A DNA stretch of 64,000 nt, from NCBI RefSeq assembly GCF_030463535.1, contig NC_132879.1, forward strand, positions 38,181,425 through 38,245,424, in the 5' to 3' direction. The stretch is from Salminus brasiliensis. Taxonomy: Eukaryota; Chordata; Actinopteri; Characiformes; Bryconidae. Both the position numbers and the translations under genes were made by a program. Position 1 is the first letter of the stretch. Each line of letters opens with the position of its first letter. Shown here piece after piece: positions 23,001-34,725 of the stretch. Below the pieces are notes generated by a model. It ran no database searches and was not told the origin of the DNA. It was given only the letters and a program-made list of their open reading frames with translations.

Positions 23001-24660
23001 ACATGACCTTATTGTTGGTGTGCATGATTTGTCCTTTACAACAGCTATTCCTCAGCCTTCGGGGGGTGATGAATGATCCGCCAGGAAGCAGGAGCTGATT
23101 AAATCATAGGCTGATTTGGATGATACTCTGATACTGCAGTAAATGGTCTCTTTGAATTGCTGCTATTGTATTAGTATGGTAATACAACCCTGTGAGGATT
23201 CACTGGAGCAGATTATTTCATTTCAAGTGAATAATGTTCAACTAATATCATTGGTGCGTTGCTGAGGTGACGTATCATAATGAACAGTTACTAAAAAGAG
23301 AATGGTGGGATCATATTCTAAGATCCATGATTTAGCTCCATGTAAGTTGATATAATACTGTTGTATATCTAATTTAAATTAAATAGGAATATGAGATGTT
23401 CACTGCAGTTGTGGGATATATGGGATCATGTCTGTGATCATGACTTTTGTCCACTTTTGGCAGTATTAGGAACCATGTAGGCAAGTCTATTTGAGCATAT
23501 GTGAGTTCAAATAGCAAAAGCAGAGGTTTATCCTTTTTCTAGTATAAAACACATACTTAATAGACATGCGCATAGACCCCTCAACAACTAAAACAAAAAA
23601 ATCATATTTAGTGAGAGGACTCTACTCCATTCTTTTCAGGAGACTCACTTTTAGTTTTTTCTGTGGGGTGGTCAGTCCACTTTTCTAAGAACAGCAAAAT
23701 CTTCAGCAGTTTGATTTTCGTCTGTTGTCTGTTGGCTTTTGTCTGTAAAAACTTGATCAGGTCCACATCCTATCAGAATCTCAAAAACATTATTAAATTT
23801 TTTTTAATGTAAATGATTAATTTCAGAATAAGACAATTTAGTTGATTTGTAATTTACAGTTGGCAAAGCTTACTTTGCTATCGCATTTGCTACGCATTAA
23901 TGGTAATTGGAATTAATTTAAAAGTGTTGATTTAACCAATTTCATTAAACATAATACGCTTAAAATAACTGTACATACAATGATCGTAGCCTACAGAAAT
24001 TTATTTATTTCTCATCTGAATCACTGCTACACTATTACAGCATTAACATGCTTGGTACAATTCTGATGTATACAACAAACTAACTAAATTAGAAGAAGAA
24101 TATGACAGAACTATACCATCATGTCTGGACATCTTTAAACCTGGACCCTTCCAACTTTAATACGTCCCGAGCAGGCACTAGAATTAGAGAGATGACAGAT
24201 CAAAGACAAAACCATAAAGACAAAAAAGGTGTCTCTGACCTTCCTTGCATACCATTGTCCTCTTTTTGGAACAGTGCAGGTGACGACATAGACCGGACTC
24301 TCCTCTCAGCCACTGTGGGTTCATTAAAGTTTCAACAGCATAAATAAAAGAGCAAGTGTTTGCAGCGTTAGCCCTGGCTGAAGGAGCCGACATGTTTTTT
24401 TTTCCTTTCTACTCCCATGTTCTTTATAACCTAATTGTTGTCCAATTTCAAGATGTTTAGAGCCCTTTTGGTCATGTCAACTCCTTGTCAGGAGCTTTAA
24501 AAACATAACACCACATATCTTTTGAAAAAAGAAATTTAAAAAGCTCTTCACTTCACATTACCTGCTGTCACAACAGATGGTAAGTGAGCTGATGGGACGT
24601 TATCAGCATGAGAAGTTAGCGTGGAATTTCATTTTGTTCACTTTTGAACTGTTATAGAAA
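20029..24660. other. Gene-free stretch, no element recognised
   Basis: About 4.6 kb with no recognisable exon, transposon or RNA gene. A GA-rich patch lies near 20450-20480 and a G-rich patch at about 21211-21230. The less AT-rich segment at 22270-23110 holds overlapping open frames on both strands without domains. It could contain non-coding conserved sequence, but this cannot be judged from one genome. Confidence 0.4.
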
Positions 24661-25535
24661 CCTTACCTTACCTTACCTTACTATGTTGCCAAAAGTATTT
24701 GCATGCCGGCGTTCGCACACTTATTAATGCGAGTGACATCAACATTCTTAATCCATAGGATTTAATATGATGTCGGGACACCCTTTGCAGCTATAACAGC
24801 TTAAACTCTTCTGGAATGGCTTTCCACAAGGTTTGTGACCATTCTTCCAGAAGTGCATTTGTGAGGTGAGACACTGATGTTGGACGAGAAGGCCTGGCTT
24901 GCAGTCTCCACTCTAATTCATCCCAAAGGAGTTCTATCGGGTTGAGGTCAGGACTCTGTGCAGGCCAAACTTGCTCATCCATGTCTTTATGGACCTTGCT
25001 TTGTGCACTGGTGCGCAGTCATGTTGAACCCTGAAACAACTCCTGAAAAACAACCCCACACCATAATCCCCCCTCCACCAAACGCTACACTTGGCACAAT
25101 GCAGTCAGACAAGTACTGTTCTCCTGGCAACCACCAAACCCAGACGGAGAGGCGTGATTTATCACTACAGAGGACATGTCTCTACTGCTCTAGAGTCCAG
25201 CAGCGGCGTGCTTTACACCACTGCATCCAACGCTTTGCATTGCTCTTGGTAATGTAAGGCTTGTATGCAGCCTTCGGCCATGGAAACCCATTCCTTGAAG
25301 CTCTCTATGCACTGTTCTTGAGCTAATGTGAAGGCCACATGAAGTTTGGAGGTCTGTAGTGTTGGCGACCTCAGCATCCGCTGACCCAGCTCTGTCATTT
25401 TACGTGGCTACCACTTCAAGGCTGAGTTGCTGTCGTCCAAAAAGCTTCCACTTTATTATAATGCTACTGACAGTTGAGTGTGGAATATTTAGTAGCAAAT
25501 AAATTTCACGACTGGACTTTCACGACATGTTTTTT
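24661..25535 (-). mobile_element. Internally deleted Tc1-like transposon, minus strand
   Basis: A (CTTAC)n run at 24661-24681 is followed by TATGTTGCCAAAAGTATTTGC, a typical Tc1-like terminus. On the minus strand [19 protein letters not shown] (24960 down to 24905) is the third catalytic motif of a Tc1-type transposase. CLDQAF-like and other middle segments are shortened, and VAFTLAQEQCIESFKEW (near 25330) matches the helix-turn-helix linker region. The order is preserved, but several hundred bases of the middle are missing and frames are broken. The end near 25500 lacks a clear right terminus. Confidence 0.8.
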
Positions 25536-25599
25536 AAAAATTTGTGAAATCGAATTGAATAGAAATAGAAATAGAAATGCAATTGTCTTGTAAGGATAG

Positions 25600-25960
25600 G
25601 ACACCATATGTCCTAATAGGTGGTATTTTCCCCCTGAAACTTCAGCTTTACGTTATAATGATCTACCAGTCATCCTTCAACTGGGAGAAAGTGTTTCCCA
25701 CTCCTCTATGCAGAATTCTTTCAGCTTTAGTTTTTAGACAGATGGTCTCACATTTTCCTCAAGCTCCCTCTGATACAATAAAGAATTCCTAGTGGAGTCT
25801 AGGTTGGAGAGCTCTCCAGACCTACTGTAGAAAAGCAGCCCCAAACCATGACACTTCCACCTCCACAATGCACTTTTCTTAATCTAAATGCAAAAATGTA
25901 CACTTTTATGCTGTGGGTCATTTTTGCTGGCTAATATTTTGATGTTGTAGCCATTTGTTG
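25600..25960 (-). mobile_element. Tc1-like remnant, minus strand
   Basis: AAAAGCAGCCCCAAACCATG at 25834-25853 is the reverse complement of the GGCTGCTTT stretch conserved in Tc1-type transposases (compare 33011-33030). CCTCAAGCTCCCTCTGATACAATAAAG nearby is also typical of fish Tc1 copies. Boundaries are uncertain. Confidence 0.5.
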
Positions 25961-28560
25961 ATACATAAATTCAATAGCAACTTTTTGACCTTAGGAACAA
26001 TGGATATTAGAAACTTTACCAAACACTGCTGTATCCACTCCATAAACACTACCATGCTACTACCATGGCACGGTCACGGCTATGCTGAGAATGGTCCACC
26101 AATTAAAATATCTGAAGGTTCTGTTGTCAGAAACTTATATTATAATCGTGCATTATAACAGAAGGTCTGCAGTCTGTAATAAGAGTGACCTATCTAGTGT
26201 TCAGATGTTTTGGAAACATAAAAAAATTACTAAATGACGAATAACATACAGTAATTCTATATTTAAAGTTATCTGGCTCAAGATTTGATCACCATTTTTT
26301 TTACAGCTTTCCAAGTCATTGTGGAAACATTGAACATTTCTGAAAGTCCCCCAAAAGAAATCTGTGCAGTTAGAAAGTAGTAGCATCTTATTTTACTTAT
26401 TTTACACATTTATATGCAACATTATTTTATTATTTTGTGATTGCAATTGTAGTGTAGATAACCTGATCATTGGTCAGTAACTGTCAGAACAAGGTCTGCA
26501 TTGTAATATACTGGGTTTTGTGACACCACACAAACACTGAATTCAAAACAGGCTGTTTTTGCAGTTAAGTTTCAATGTATAGACTGTTATACCAATCAAT
26601 TTGGTTTTGCACTAAATCCGACAGCTGTTTTTTACCCTGTATTCAACAGAGTGATGTAAAGTTTGGTGCTTTCCCTGCTCAATCAGGCCACATCACACCC
26701 ATCTGCTAATCATCAAACCCTTTGTTGGCTTTAATAAGTTATCTGTGATTTATCCTCTCCGACTTTCCCTCCATTTTCACCACCACCTCCCCTTCTTAGG
26801 TCATTTTCTGTTTCTCAATGCAAGTGCATGTGTGTGTAAAGTAGAAAGAGAGATAGAGAGAGCAACAGAGAGCATGACTGATGGTAAGAGAGAGAATGCA
26901 GAAGTAGAGGCTAAAAGCTGGGGAGGTAGAAAGGGAGAGTGTTTGATCTGTAAAGGAACACATTGAGCTGGCACAGTGGAAGGTGTAATGTGTGTGTGTG
27001 TGTGTGTGTGTGTGTGGAGGGGCTGGAGTCAGCTGCTGCTCTCTGGCAGAAATAATGTGACATGGAGAAAGAAGCCCAGAAGACTTTGTGCTTCGATTCA
27101 GTCACTTAGCCACCTGTCACAGTTGTCAGATGTGATCGCAGCTGAGATGGCTGTGCATGTTGAGTAATGGAGGGAAGCTGCATTTGCATCTATTTTGTGT
27201 TACTAAGTTCCTCACTCTGAAACACTTTGAAACCCGCTCACAAGTGCTTCACAGAGCAGAAAAGACTGATCCAGGTTTTCAGACTTCAGTGCATGCATAT
27301 GAGCGCAAGCATAAATAAAACCCACCCATCGCCCCCTTCTGCAAACACTCTTTCTCTCTCTCTGGATAATTCACTCATCTCTGGTGGAGGAGCAGGTAAC
27401 CCACGTTGTCTCCAGTTGCTTCATGCGGTGAAAATTAGAAATGAACCCTGATGAATGATACATTTGTTGACTGAGAAACAGGGAAGGTGACCATCAGAAA
27501 TGGGCAGTCTAGGCCAGCTCAGTTCCAGCTGTTTCTGCTGTTTGCTTGCGCTGCATTACTGGTGGATAATACAGAGGGATATATTGTGCTGTTGCATTCT
27601 TTCCTTTAGTTATATTATTTTTATATTTATTTATTTATATATATATATTAGATACAACACATGTTTAAAGTGGCCCTCAACTGTTTATATTTCTTTATTT
27701 TTTTCATTTTCATGTGCTCTTATAGGATAAAGGGTTTTTAACCTAAATATGAATTAAATGATGATATTAAAGAGTCAATATTGTACTGTGTGTTATCCAT
27801 GCAAAACATTTATTTTGTCCTTCATTTTCAAAATGTTATTTTTTTTTAATTAAACACCTACATGTATTAGTACTTTGCCTTTAAGATATACATCCGTATG
27901 ATGGGGTCAGGAGATCTGCACCATAACCAAGGCCGTTTTAATCAGGGAAAGTGCAAGTGTAACGACCACCGTTTGGCCATCAAGCAGTCGGACACAAGCA
28001 GACCACACAAGCATCCATCTCAGAGCTCTCACTCATCTGAGCTTACAGAATTTCTTTTAACAGAGCAATTTATATAGTACAAAAACATGCACGAGATTGT
28101 ATAGTTTGTTCACATTATAAAAATTCCAAAACTACAGAGAAGTTTTTTTTTTCTTATTGCACAACAAAATGAAAAAACTGCAGAACAAATACAAATAAAA
28201 AAACACTTAGCGCTGCGTGGCTAGCAGCAGCAAAATGCCCTGCACAATTTAGGAGGGACCAGATCAGGGAGCACAAACCTGAAACAGATTTTATAGCTAG
28301 TGTGTTAATATTATCTTGTCTTACACGGCTGCAGAGCACACAAGCTGAACATTTAAAAAAAATGAAATGAGCAGAAATTAGAGGTTTATTTATTTTTATA
28401 ATCTTTGCTGCAGAGAGGAAGTTTAGGCTAGCACTAGCTATTTCACTACCATGGCTCAGTTAGCTGACAACAGTATTAGGCAGCAGGCAAACAGTTGACG
28501 ATGTGTTGGAAGCAGGAAAAATTGGCACCTAAGCAACTTTTGCCCAGGGCCAAATTGTGA
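25961..28560. other. Gene-free stretch with GT microsatellite
   Basis: No exon recognised. A (GT)n run lies at about 26988-27015, a purine-rich patch at 26838-26935, and a (TA)n patch near 27637-27649. The short frames here have no domain. Confidence 0.4.
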
Positions 28561-28561
28561 T

Positions 28562-28720
28562 GGCTGTGGTGGCTCAGTGGTTAGAGCTCCAGGCTATTGA
28601 TGACAGGGTTGTGGGTTCGATACCCAGACTTGGCAAGCTGCCACTGTTGGGCCCTTGAGCAAGGCCTTTTACTCTCTCTGTTCTCCAGGCACTGCAGCAA
28701 TGGCTACCCACAGTCCATTT
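28562..28720 (+). mobile_element. tRNA-derived SINE, 5' part
   Basis: TGGCTCAGTGGTTAGAG (A-box region, 28571-28587) and GTGGGTTCGATACCC (B-box, 28611-28625) have the spacing of a tRNA-like pol III promoter. These are followed by the SINE body phrase GGGCCCTTGAGCAAGGCC. The SINE breaks off after CAATGGCTACCCAC and the sequence continues directly as a LINE tail. Confidence 0.75.
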
Positions 28721-29255
28721 CTGGAGCAGCCTTCCCCTCACTGCAGAACAACTACAGGACCAAGGTCATCAGGAGGGCCAACAGCATTATCTGGGACAGT
28801 ACACACCCTTAAGACAGCCTCTTCACGCTGCTACCATCAAGCCAACGCTACATCAGGCTTGTAAACACCTCCTCCAACCCCTTCCACTCTGAACTGGCTG
28901 AACTCTGACATATTAATATAAGCCCACTACATATATCGCTGCTACTGTTGCAAAATGCACTATACACATGCACATGCAACTCTACTCACACAGCTTGCAT
29001 ATGCATCTCTGCAATACTGTACTCTTTAACTTTTCTTTACCTAGTGTTGTTCTTTTATTTAGTGTTACTTTAGTGCACTTTAGTGTGTGTATACATTTTT
29101 TATATTATACTTCTTATATTATAATTCTATTTCTCACTTTTCATACTGATATTTATAAGATTATGTTGGTAAATGGAGAAACTGCAAGGTAAGAATTTCA
29201 TTGTACAGTGTAACTGCTTGTTTCTGCTGTGCATATGGCAATAAGATTTAGATAT
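28721..29255 (+). mobile_element. LINE 3' end (ORF2 C-terminus plus 3' UTR)
   Basis: The translated segment TKVIRRANSIIWDSTHP near 28750-28810 matches the C-terminal end of CR1/L2/Rex1-type LINE polyproteins. The following UTR ends with AAGAATTTCATTGTACAGTG and GCATATGGCAATAAGA, a common fish LINE terminus. It is 5'-truncated. Confidence 0.65.
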
Positions 29256-29689
29256 TACTGTACACACATGTAACACAGACATTTTGCTGGGAAAGGATTA
29301 TAGGCAGAGGGAAGTGTCTTAAACAGTAATGCTGAGGTAAAAGAATGGCTTTTGACCTGGTCAGTGTTCGAGCTGTGGAGAGAACACGGTGTGTTGGATA
29401 GGCATTTACATTATGTAACAATTCTGGCTTGGATTTATGCAGTCTAGAGTCAAGGATAGTGGGCTGAAAGTGTGTAGGGGTGATTTTCTCAGTCCTACAC
29501 ACACACACATACACACACACACAGACTGAAAGTGACTCTGACAGTAACAATCATCATACTCAACCATAGCAACTGCATCTGGAAATGTCTTAAAACTGTG
29601 TTGCCTTTTCCCCCTTATATTGCTCCTGTGTTTCAGGAGTTTATGCCTTGAAAGAAACAACTGTAGTTAATTAAATATAAATATAATAT
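29256..29689. other. No gene recognised; short CA repeat
   Basis: A CA-rich tract lies at about 29498-29523. Overlapping minus-strand frames through it lack domains. Confidence 0.4.
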
Positions 29690-30347
29690 AAATAATTCAA
29701 CTATCCTTTTTTAATTAATTATTCAAATACAGCTGTGTATGACAAGCATCTTTAGTACTTAGTAGAGCACCCTTTTGCTGTTATGACCTACTGTAAACAT
29801 GATTCATTGCGAGACACCAGCTTCTGACAGTGTTCCTGAGGAATATTAGTCCATTCCTCATGGGCAGTGACCTCCAGTAATTCCAGTAACTCACTAATGT
29901 TCTTGGGTCAAATCCCACCAAAGATTTTCTATGGGGTTCTAGTCAGGCAACTGTGATGACCACTCTAAAATCTTCCAGGACTTCTTCTGAAACCAAGCCT
30001 TGGTGGAGTTTAAGGTATGCTTAGGATCATTGTCCTGTTGGAAGGTCCAATGACACCCAAGATTCGACTTCCTCACAGAAGGCATGAAGATTTTGCCTAG
30101 GATTTCCTGATTCTTGATTGAATCCATCTTGCCCTTCGCATGCTGCAGGTTTCTAGTGTCAGATGAAGCAAAGCAGCCTTAGAGTATAACAAGGCACCAC
30201 CACGTTTTACTGTACTCTTTATTTTTACCTCTAATTCATAGGCCTGAAAATTTTCTTTATTGCTTCTCAGAACAGAATCCCAAAACCTTTGGGATTTATT
30301 TGGTTTAGAGCATATTGGGGCGATGTTTCTTTTGCTTTTATGTGTCT

Positions 30348-30352
<5 letters not shown>
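29690..30352 (-). mobile_element. Degraded Tc1-like transposon, minus strand
   Basis: On the minus strand the stretch [10 protein letters not shown] (about 30035 to 30005) carries the second catalytic Asp of Tc1-type transposases, followed by KAWFQKKSWKILEWSSQLPD with the expected DLNPIE motif corrupted just after it. The copy is 5'- and 3'-truncated, and a long GA microsatellite borders it on the right. Confidence 0.75.

Positions 30353-30412
<60 letters not shown>
30353..30412. repeat. (GA)n microsatellite
   Basis: About 60 bp of GA dinucleotides with one AA interruption. The arginine/glutamate open frame across it is an artefact. Confidence 0.95.
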
Positions 30413-30414
<2 letters not shown>

Positions 30415-31135
30415 TACAGGCATAGAGACTTTCAGCATTTTGAATGAGTTCATAATATCAGGTGATTTTTATACATATATAAAAATTGCTGGCTATGATG
30501 AACTCTGCAACCACGTATGTAGCCTCTTGTTTGCTGATTGTGTGATACAGCATCTCCAGTGCCGCTATGGAGTTTGTTCAAGGTAGAACATAGACAACCA
30601 TTAAAAATACAGTGCTGAACTCCCTTGGAGGATAAAACAGTCTGCATTTCACTTACAGCTGAGCTGTGTTGACAGTCTGTATGTCTGAACACCACCACCT
30701 TAGTTTTTCTCAAGGCTGATGTGGGGTCCCCATGGTGAATGGAGTGTGTTTGGAGCTGGTTTGCGGTGTCTGGTTTGCAGAGTGTTGTCCGAGAGCCTTG
30801 TCTCTGTGAGGATAAAAGCACAGCATGCCACATCCTAATTCTCAGCTCTCCCAGCTTGTTTTTGTGGAGGGGAACGTTAGCTAACAGCAGGCTAGGTATC
30901 AATATATGAATGTGCAGCCCTAGGGTTTAGCTTAGCATGTAGCCCCCCTCTCTTGCCACATTTGAGCCTTGGGTACTCAGGGCATTTTGAAATCAAAAAG
31001 GCTAAGGGTAAATTCATAGCGAATTTCACTAATATCCAAGAGTGCCTCTCTACTATATACATTTACGACAAACACTAGCAAAAATACACAGTAAAAAGCT
31101 CAAAGTGGACCACAGTGGGTGGTATCTTGGCCTAC
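30413..31135. other. No recognised feature
   Basis: An open frame of 150 codons on the minus strand (30450-30902) crosses this stretch but shows no domain, signal peptide or recognisable family. I consider it chance. No repeat recognised. Confidence 0.35.
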
Positions 31136-31139
31136 ATGT

Positions 31140-32115
31140 GGTGTTTGAAAGTTTGTAAAACCTTTAAGATTTTCTATATTTCTGCATACATTTGACCTAA
31201 AACTTCATCAGTTAAGTAACAAGCCCTAAAAGTAGATTAGGAAAACCAAATCAAACAAATATTTGAACAAAGAAATATTTGATATGGTCATTTATTTATT
31301 GAGGAAAATTATCCGATATTACATATCTGTGAGTGGCAAAAGTATGTGAACCTTTAGGATTAGCAGGCAATTTGAAGGTGAATTTAGAGTCAGATATGAT
31401 TCACAACACATGTTTGTGGAGGTGTGATTTCTGAGGACTTCAGAAGAAGAGTTGTTGATGCTCATTAGCAATGGGAAAAGGTGGAAAAGGTTACAAAACC
31501 AAATCTAAGAACGGGTCAAATCCACAGTCAGACAAATTTTGTACAAATGGAGGAATTTCGTGATTATTATTACCCTCCCCTGGAGTAGTCGATCAACAAA
31601 AAGTACACCAAGAACAAGGAATGTAATAGTTCTCAAGGTGACAAAGAAACCCAAGGTAGCCAATGGCCTTTCTCTGCATGGCAGGGTTGCAAGGAGAAGG
31701 CCACTGCTCTCCAAAAAGAGCACAGTTTGTTAAAGACCACATAGACTAGCCAGGTGGTTTTGGAACAATGTTTTGAAGACAGATGAGACCAAAATATTTT
31801 TCTTTGGTTTAAATGAATACAGTTATATATATGTTTGGAAACTGTAAAACATGGTGGGGGTAGCATTACGGATTGGGTCTGTTTTGCTCAATCTCACACC
31901 AGATACTGAAAGCAAAGGTTCAAGTACTTTTGCCCTCACTGATATGTAAAATTGTGTACTGATATGTACAATTAATTTTCCTTAAGAAATAAATTACCAA
32001 GTCTAACATTAAGAGTCTGATTTGGTTGTGTGTTTGATCTGTGGTTATGACTTAAGTGAAAATCTAATATTTTAAACCAAATTTGTGCAGAAGATTATAG
32101 AGCAAATTCTAAAGG
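31140..32115 (+). mobile_element. Tc1-like transposon, internally deleted, plus strand
   Basis: The left part contains GTGGCAAAAGTATGTGAACC (31333-31352), a typical sub-terminal phrase of fish Tc1-like elements. On the plus strand a scrambled KTDETKIFFFGLNEY-like stretch near 31775-31825 carries the first catalytic Asp (TDET), followed by TVKHGGGSITDWVCFAQ. The part with the second and third catalytic residues is deleted. The right end near 32110 (AAAGGGTTCATAAACTC) pairs with the left end. Confidence 0.7.
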
Positions 32116-32395
32116 GTTCATAAACTCAATCTCCAGCGTGTGTTTATGTGTGTATATGAGCGAGAGCAAATAGCTAGGAGCATCCAAATGGATAATTACT
32201 GCATGGGTGATAAAGTTTCAGCTGGCAACAAGTTATTTAACCCTAACTGATGCAGTGAGTAGCTTCTCATTTGTTAAACAATTGCTGAAACTACTAAAAT
32301 CAGGTTTATAACTGTCCAACACATTACTAAAAAGTGAAGGACAGTGAGGAAAGATTGAAAAAAAATCAGGAAGGATTGTGATCAGCAAACACTTA
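32116..32395. other. Spacer between two Tc1-like elements
   Basis: Short AT-rich stretch with no recognised feature, ending in the TA target of the next element. Confidence 0.4.
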
Positions 32396-33963
32396 CAGTG
32401 GGGGAAAAAAGTATTTAGTCAGTCACCAATTGTGCAAGTTCTCCCACTTAAAAAGATGAGAGAGGCCTGTAATTGACATCATAGGTAGACCTCAACTATG
32501 AGAGACAAAATGAGAAAATAAATTCTGAAAATCACATTGTCTGATTTTTTTAAGAATTTATTTGCGAATAATGGTGGAAAATAAGTATTTGGTCAATAAC
32601 AAAAGTTCATCTCAATACTTTGTTATATATCCTTGGCCAAACGTTTTCTGTCTTCACAAGGTTGGCACACACCGTTGCTGGTATGTTGGCCCATTCCTCC
32701 ATGCAGATGATGTTTTGGGGCTGTCGGCAGGGAAACACAGACTTTCAACTCCCTCCAAAGGTTTTTCAATGGGGTTGAGATCTGGAGACTGGCTAGGCCA
32801 CTCCAGGACCTTGAAATGCTTCTTACGAAGCCACTCCTTTGTTGCCCTGGCAGTGTGCTTGGGATCATTGTCATGCTGAAAGACCCAGCCACGTTTCATC
32901 TTCAATGCCCTTGCTGATGGAAGGAGGGTTGCACTCAAAATCTCACAATACATGGCCCTATTTATTCTTTCATGTACATGGACCAGTCGTCCTAGTCCCT
33001 TTGCAGAGAAACAGCCCCAAAGCATGATGTTGCCACCCCCATGCTTCACAGTTGGTATGGTTTTCTTTGGATGCAACTCAGCATTCACTCTCCTCCAAAC
33101 ACAACGAGTTGTGTTTGTACCAAACAGTTCTACTTTAGTTTCATCTGACCATAAGACATTCTCCCAAATACTCTTCCGGAACATCTAAATGCTCTCTAGC
33201 AAACTTCAGACGTGCCCGGATATGTACTGGCTTAAGCAGGGGAACACGTCTGGCACTGCAAGATCTGAGTCACTGGCGGCGTAGTGTGTTACTGACGGTA
33301 GCCTTTGTAACGTTGGTCCCAGCTTTCTGCAGGTCATTCACTAGGTCCCCCCGTGTGGTTCTGGGATTTTTGCTCACCGTTCTTGTGATAATTTTTACCC
33401 ACGGGCTGAGATCTTGCGTGGAGCCCCTGATTGAGGGAGATTAGCAGTGGTCTTGTAGGTCTCCCATTTTCTGATTATTGCTCCCACAGTAGATTTCTTC
33501 ACACCAAGCTGCTTGCCTATTGCAGATTCAGTCTTCCCAGCCTGGTGCAGGTCTACAATTTTGTTTCTGGTGTCCTTCAACAGCTCTCTGGACTTCACCA
33601 TAGTGGAGTTTGGAGTGTGATTGTTTGAGGTTGTGGGTAGGTGTCTTTTATACTGTTAACGAGTTCAAACAGGTGCCATTAATACAGGTAATGAGTGAAG
33701 GACAGAGAAGCCTCTTAAAGAAGAAGTTACAGGTCTGCGACAGCCAGAAATCTTGCTTGTTTGTAGGTGACCAAATACTTATTTTCCACCATTATTTGCA
33801 AATAAATCTTTAAAAATCAGACAATGTAATTTTCAGATTTCTTTTCTCATTTTGTCTCTCATAGTTGAGGTCTACCTATGATGTCAATTACAGGCCTCTC
33901 TCATCTTTTTAAGTGGGAGAACTTGCACAATTGGTGACTGACTAAATACTTTTTTCCCCACTG
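32396..33963 (-). mobile_element. Nearly full-length Tc1-like transposon with long terminal inverted repeats and TA flanks
   Basis: The element begins CAGTGGGGGAAAAAAG and ends in the reverse complement of the same sequence. The two ends form inverted repeats of about 205 bp (32396-32610 and 33755-33963) with few differences. It is flanked by TA on both sides (32394-32395 and 33964-33965), the target duplication of the Tc1/mariner superfamily. Total length of 1568 bp is normal for Tc1. Transposase sense is on the minus strand. High similarity of the inverted repeats suggests a fairly young insertion compared with the other Tc1 copies nearby. Confidence 0.93.
32640..33601 (-). pseudogene. Tc1-type transposase, disrupted
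   Basis: Tc1 transposases cut and paste their own element at TA sites using a DDE catalytic triad. The reading frame opens with [20 protein letters not shown] at 33601 and continues through a helix-turn-helix region ([20 protein letters not shown]). After a break, a second open part runs from 33184 down to 32654 with WSDETK (first Asp), FQHDNDPKH (second Asp) and SPDLNPIE (final Glu) all intact. At least one stop or frameshift lies between 33395 and 33184. Another frameshift follows the final Glu, so that the LWRELKV continuation sits in a different frame. The catalytic residues survive, but a single intact protein is not encoded. Confidence 0.9.
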
Positions 33964-33979
33964 TAAACATTTGGTGAAA

Positions 33980-34725
33980 TTAAATAGTAGAAAAACAACA
34001 AAAAAACTATTTAATAGTGAAAGTAAGAGCATTCCCACATAATGTGAAGGGAACTCAAGGGTTTGGGACTAAACAGCTGGGTAGCCTTAAAAAGTCCACT
34101 TCTCAGTGAGGCTAACCGGCAAAAACAGCTAGGGAGCATAGAATGGAAGAAGGTCATGTAGTCTGATGAGTCAGATTTACCCAGTTCCAGAGTGATGGGA
34201 GCATCAGTGTAAGCAGAGAAGTGATGCACCCATTATGCCTAGTGACTACCTTACAAGCCTGTGGGGAGCAGTGCTTTGATCTGGGGTTGCTGCAGTTGAT
34301 CAGGTCAAAGTTCTGCAACGTTATGTGCCCAAAGAATGAGGTCAGCTCACTAAATAAATACACTGAACGACCAAGCTATTGCATCAATAGATTTTTTCTA
34401 CCCTGATGGCACAGGCATGGTCCAAGATGACAATTCCAGAATTCAAGGGGCTGAAAGAGTGGTTCAGGGAGCATGAGGCATCATTTTCATCATTGGATTG
34501 GCCACTAGAGTCGAGACCTGAATTGAGAATCTTTCGGATGTGCATAAGAAGACTTTGCACAGTGGTCCAAATCCAAAAATGAATGCAACTCTGGACAGAA
34601 ATAAATGTTGTGACATTGCAGAAGCTTGTGAAAACGATGCCACAGTGAACGCGGTCCAATGAAATGTATACGAATGTGGCCTTTTTTTTGGACCAGGCAG
34701 TGTTTGTAACTATTTTTCTGAATAC
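33980..34725 (+). mobile_element. Second Tc1/mariner-family remnant, plus strand
   Basis: Plus-strand fragments resemble a Tc1/mariner transposase of a different family from its left neighbour. There is a VMxSDESDLPSSRVMGASV-like stretch near 34155-34210, and [29 protein letters not shown] near 34460-34545, where the family has [11 protein letters not shown]. The copy is full of small deletions and stops. It begins about 20 bp after the TA of the younger Tc1 element. Confidence 0.6.

Noticed and set aside
22588..23025. 145-codon minus-strand open frame
   Set aside because: No recognisable family; overlaps other frames, and no splice context was seen.
30450..30902. 150-codon minus-strand open frame
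   Set aside because: No domain, no splice or promoter context, low-complexity neighbours; consistent with chance.
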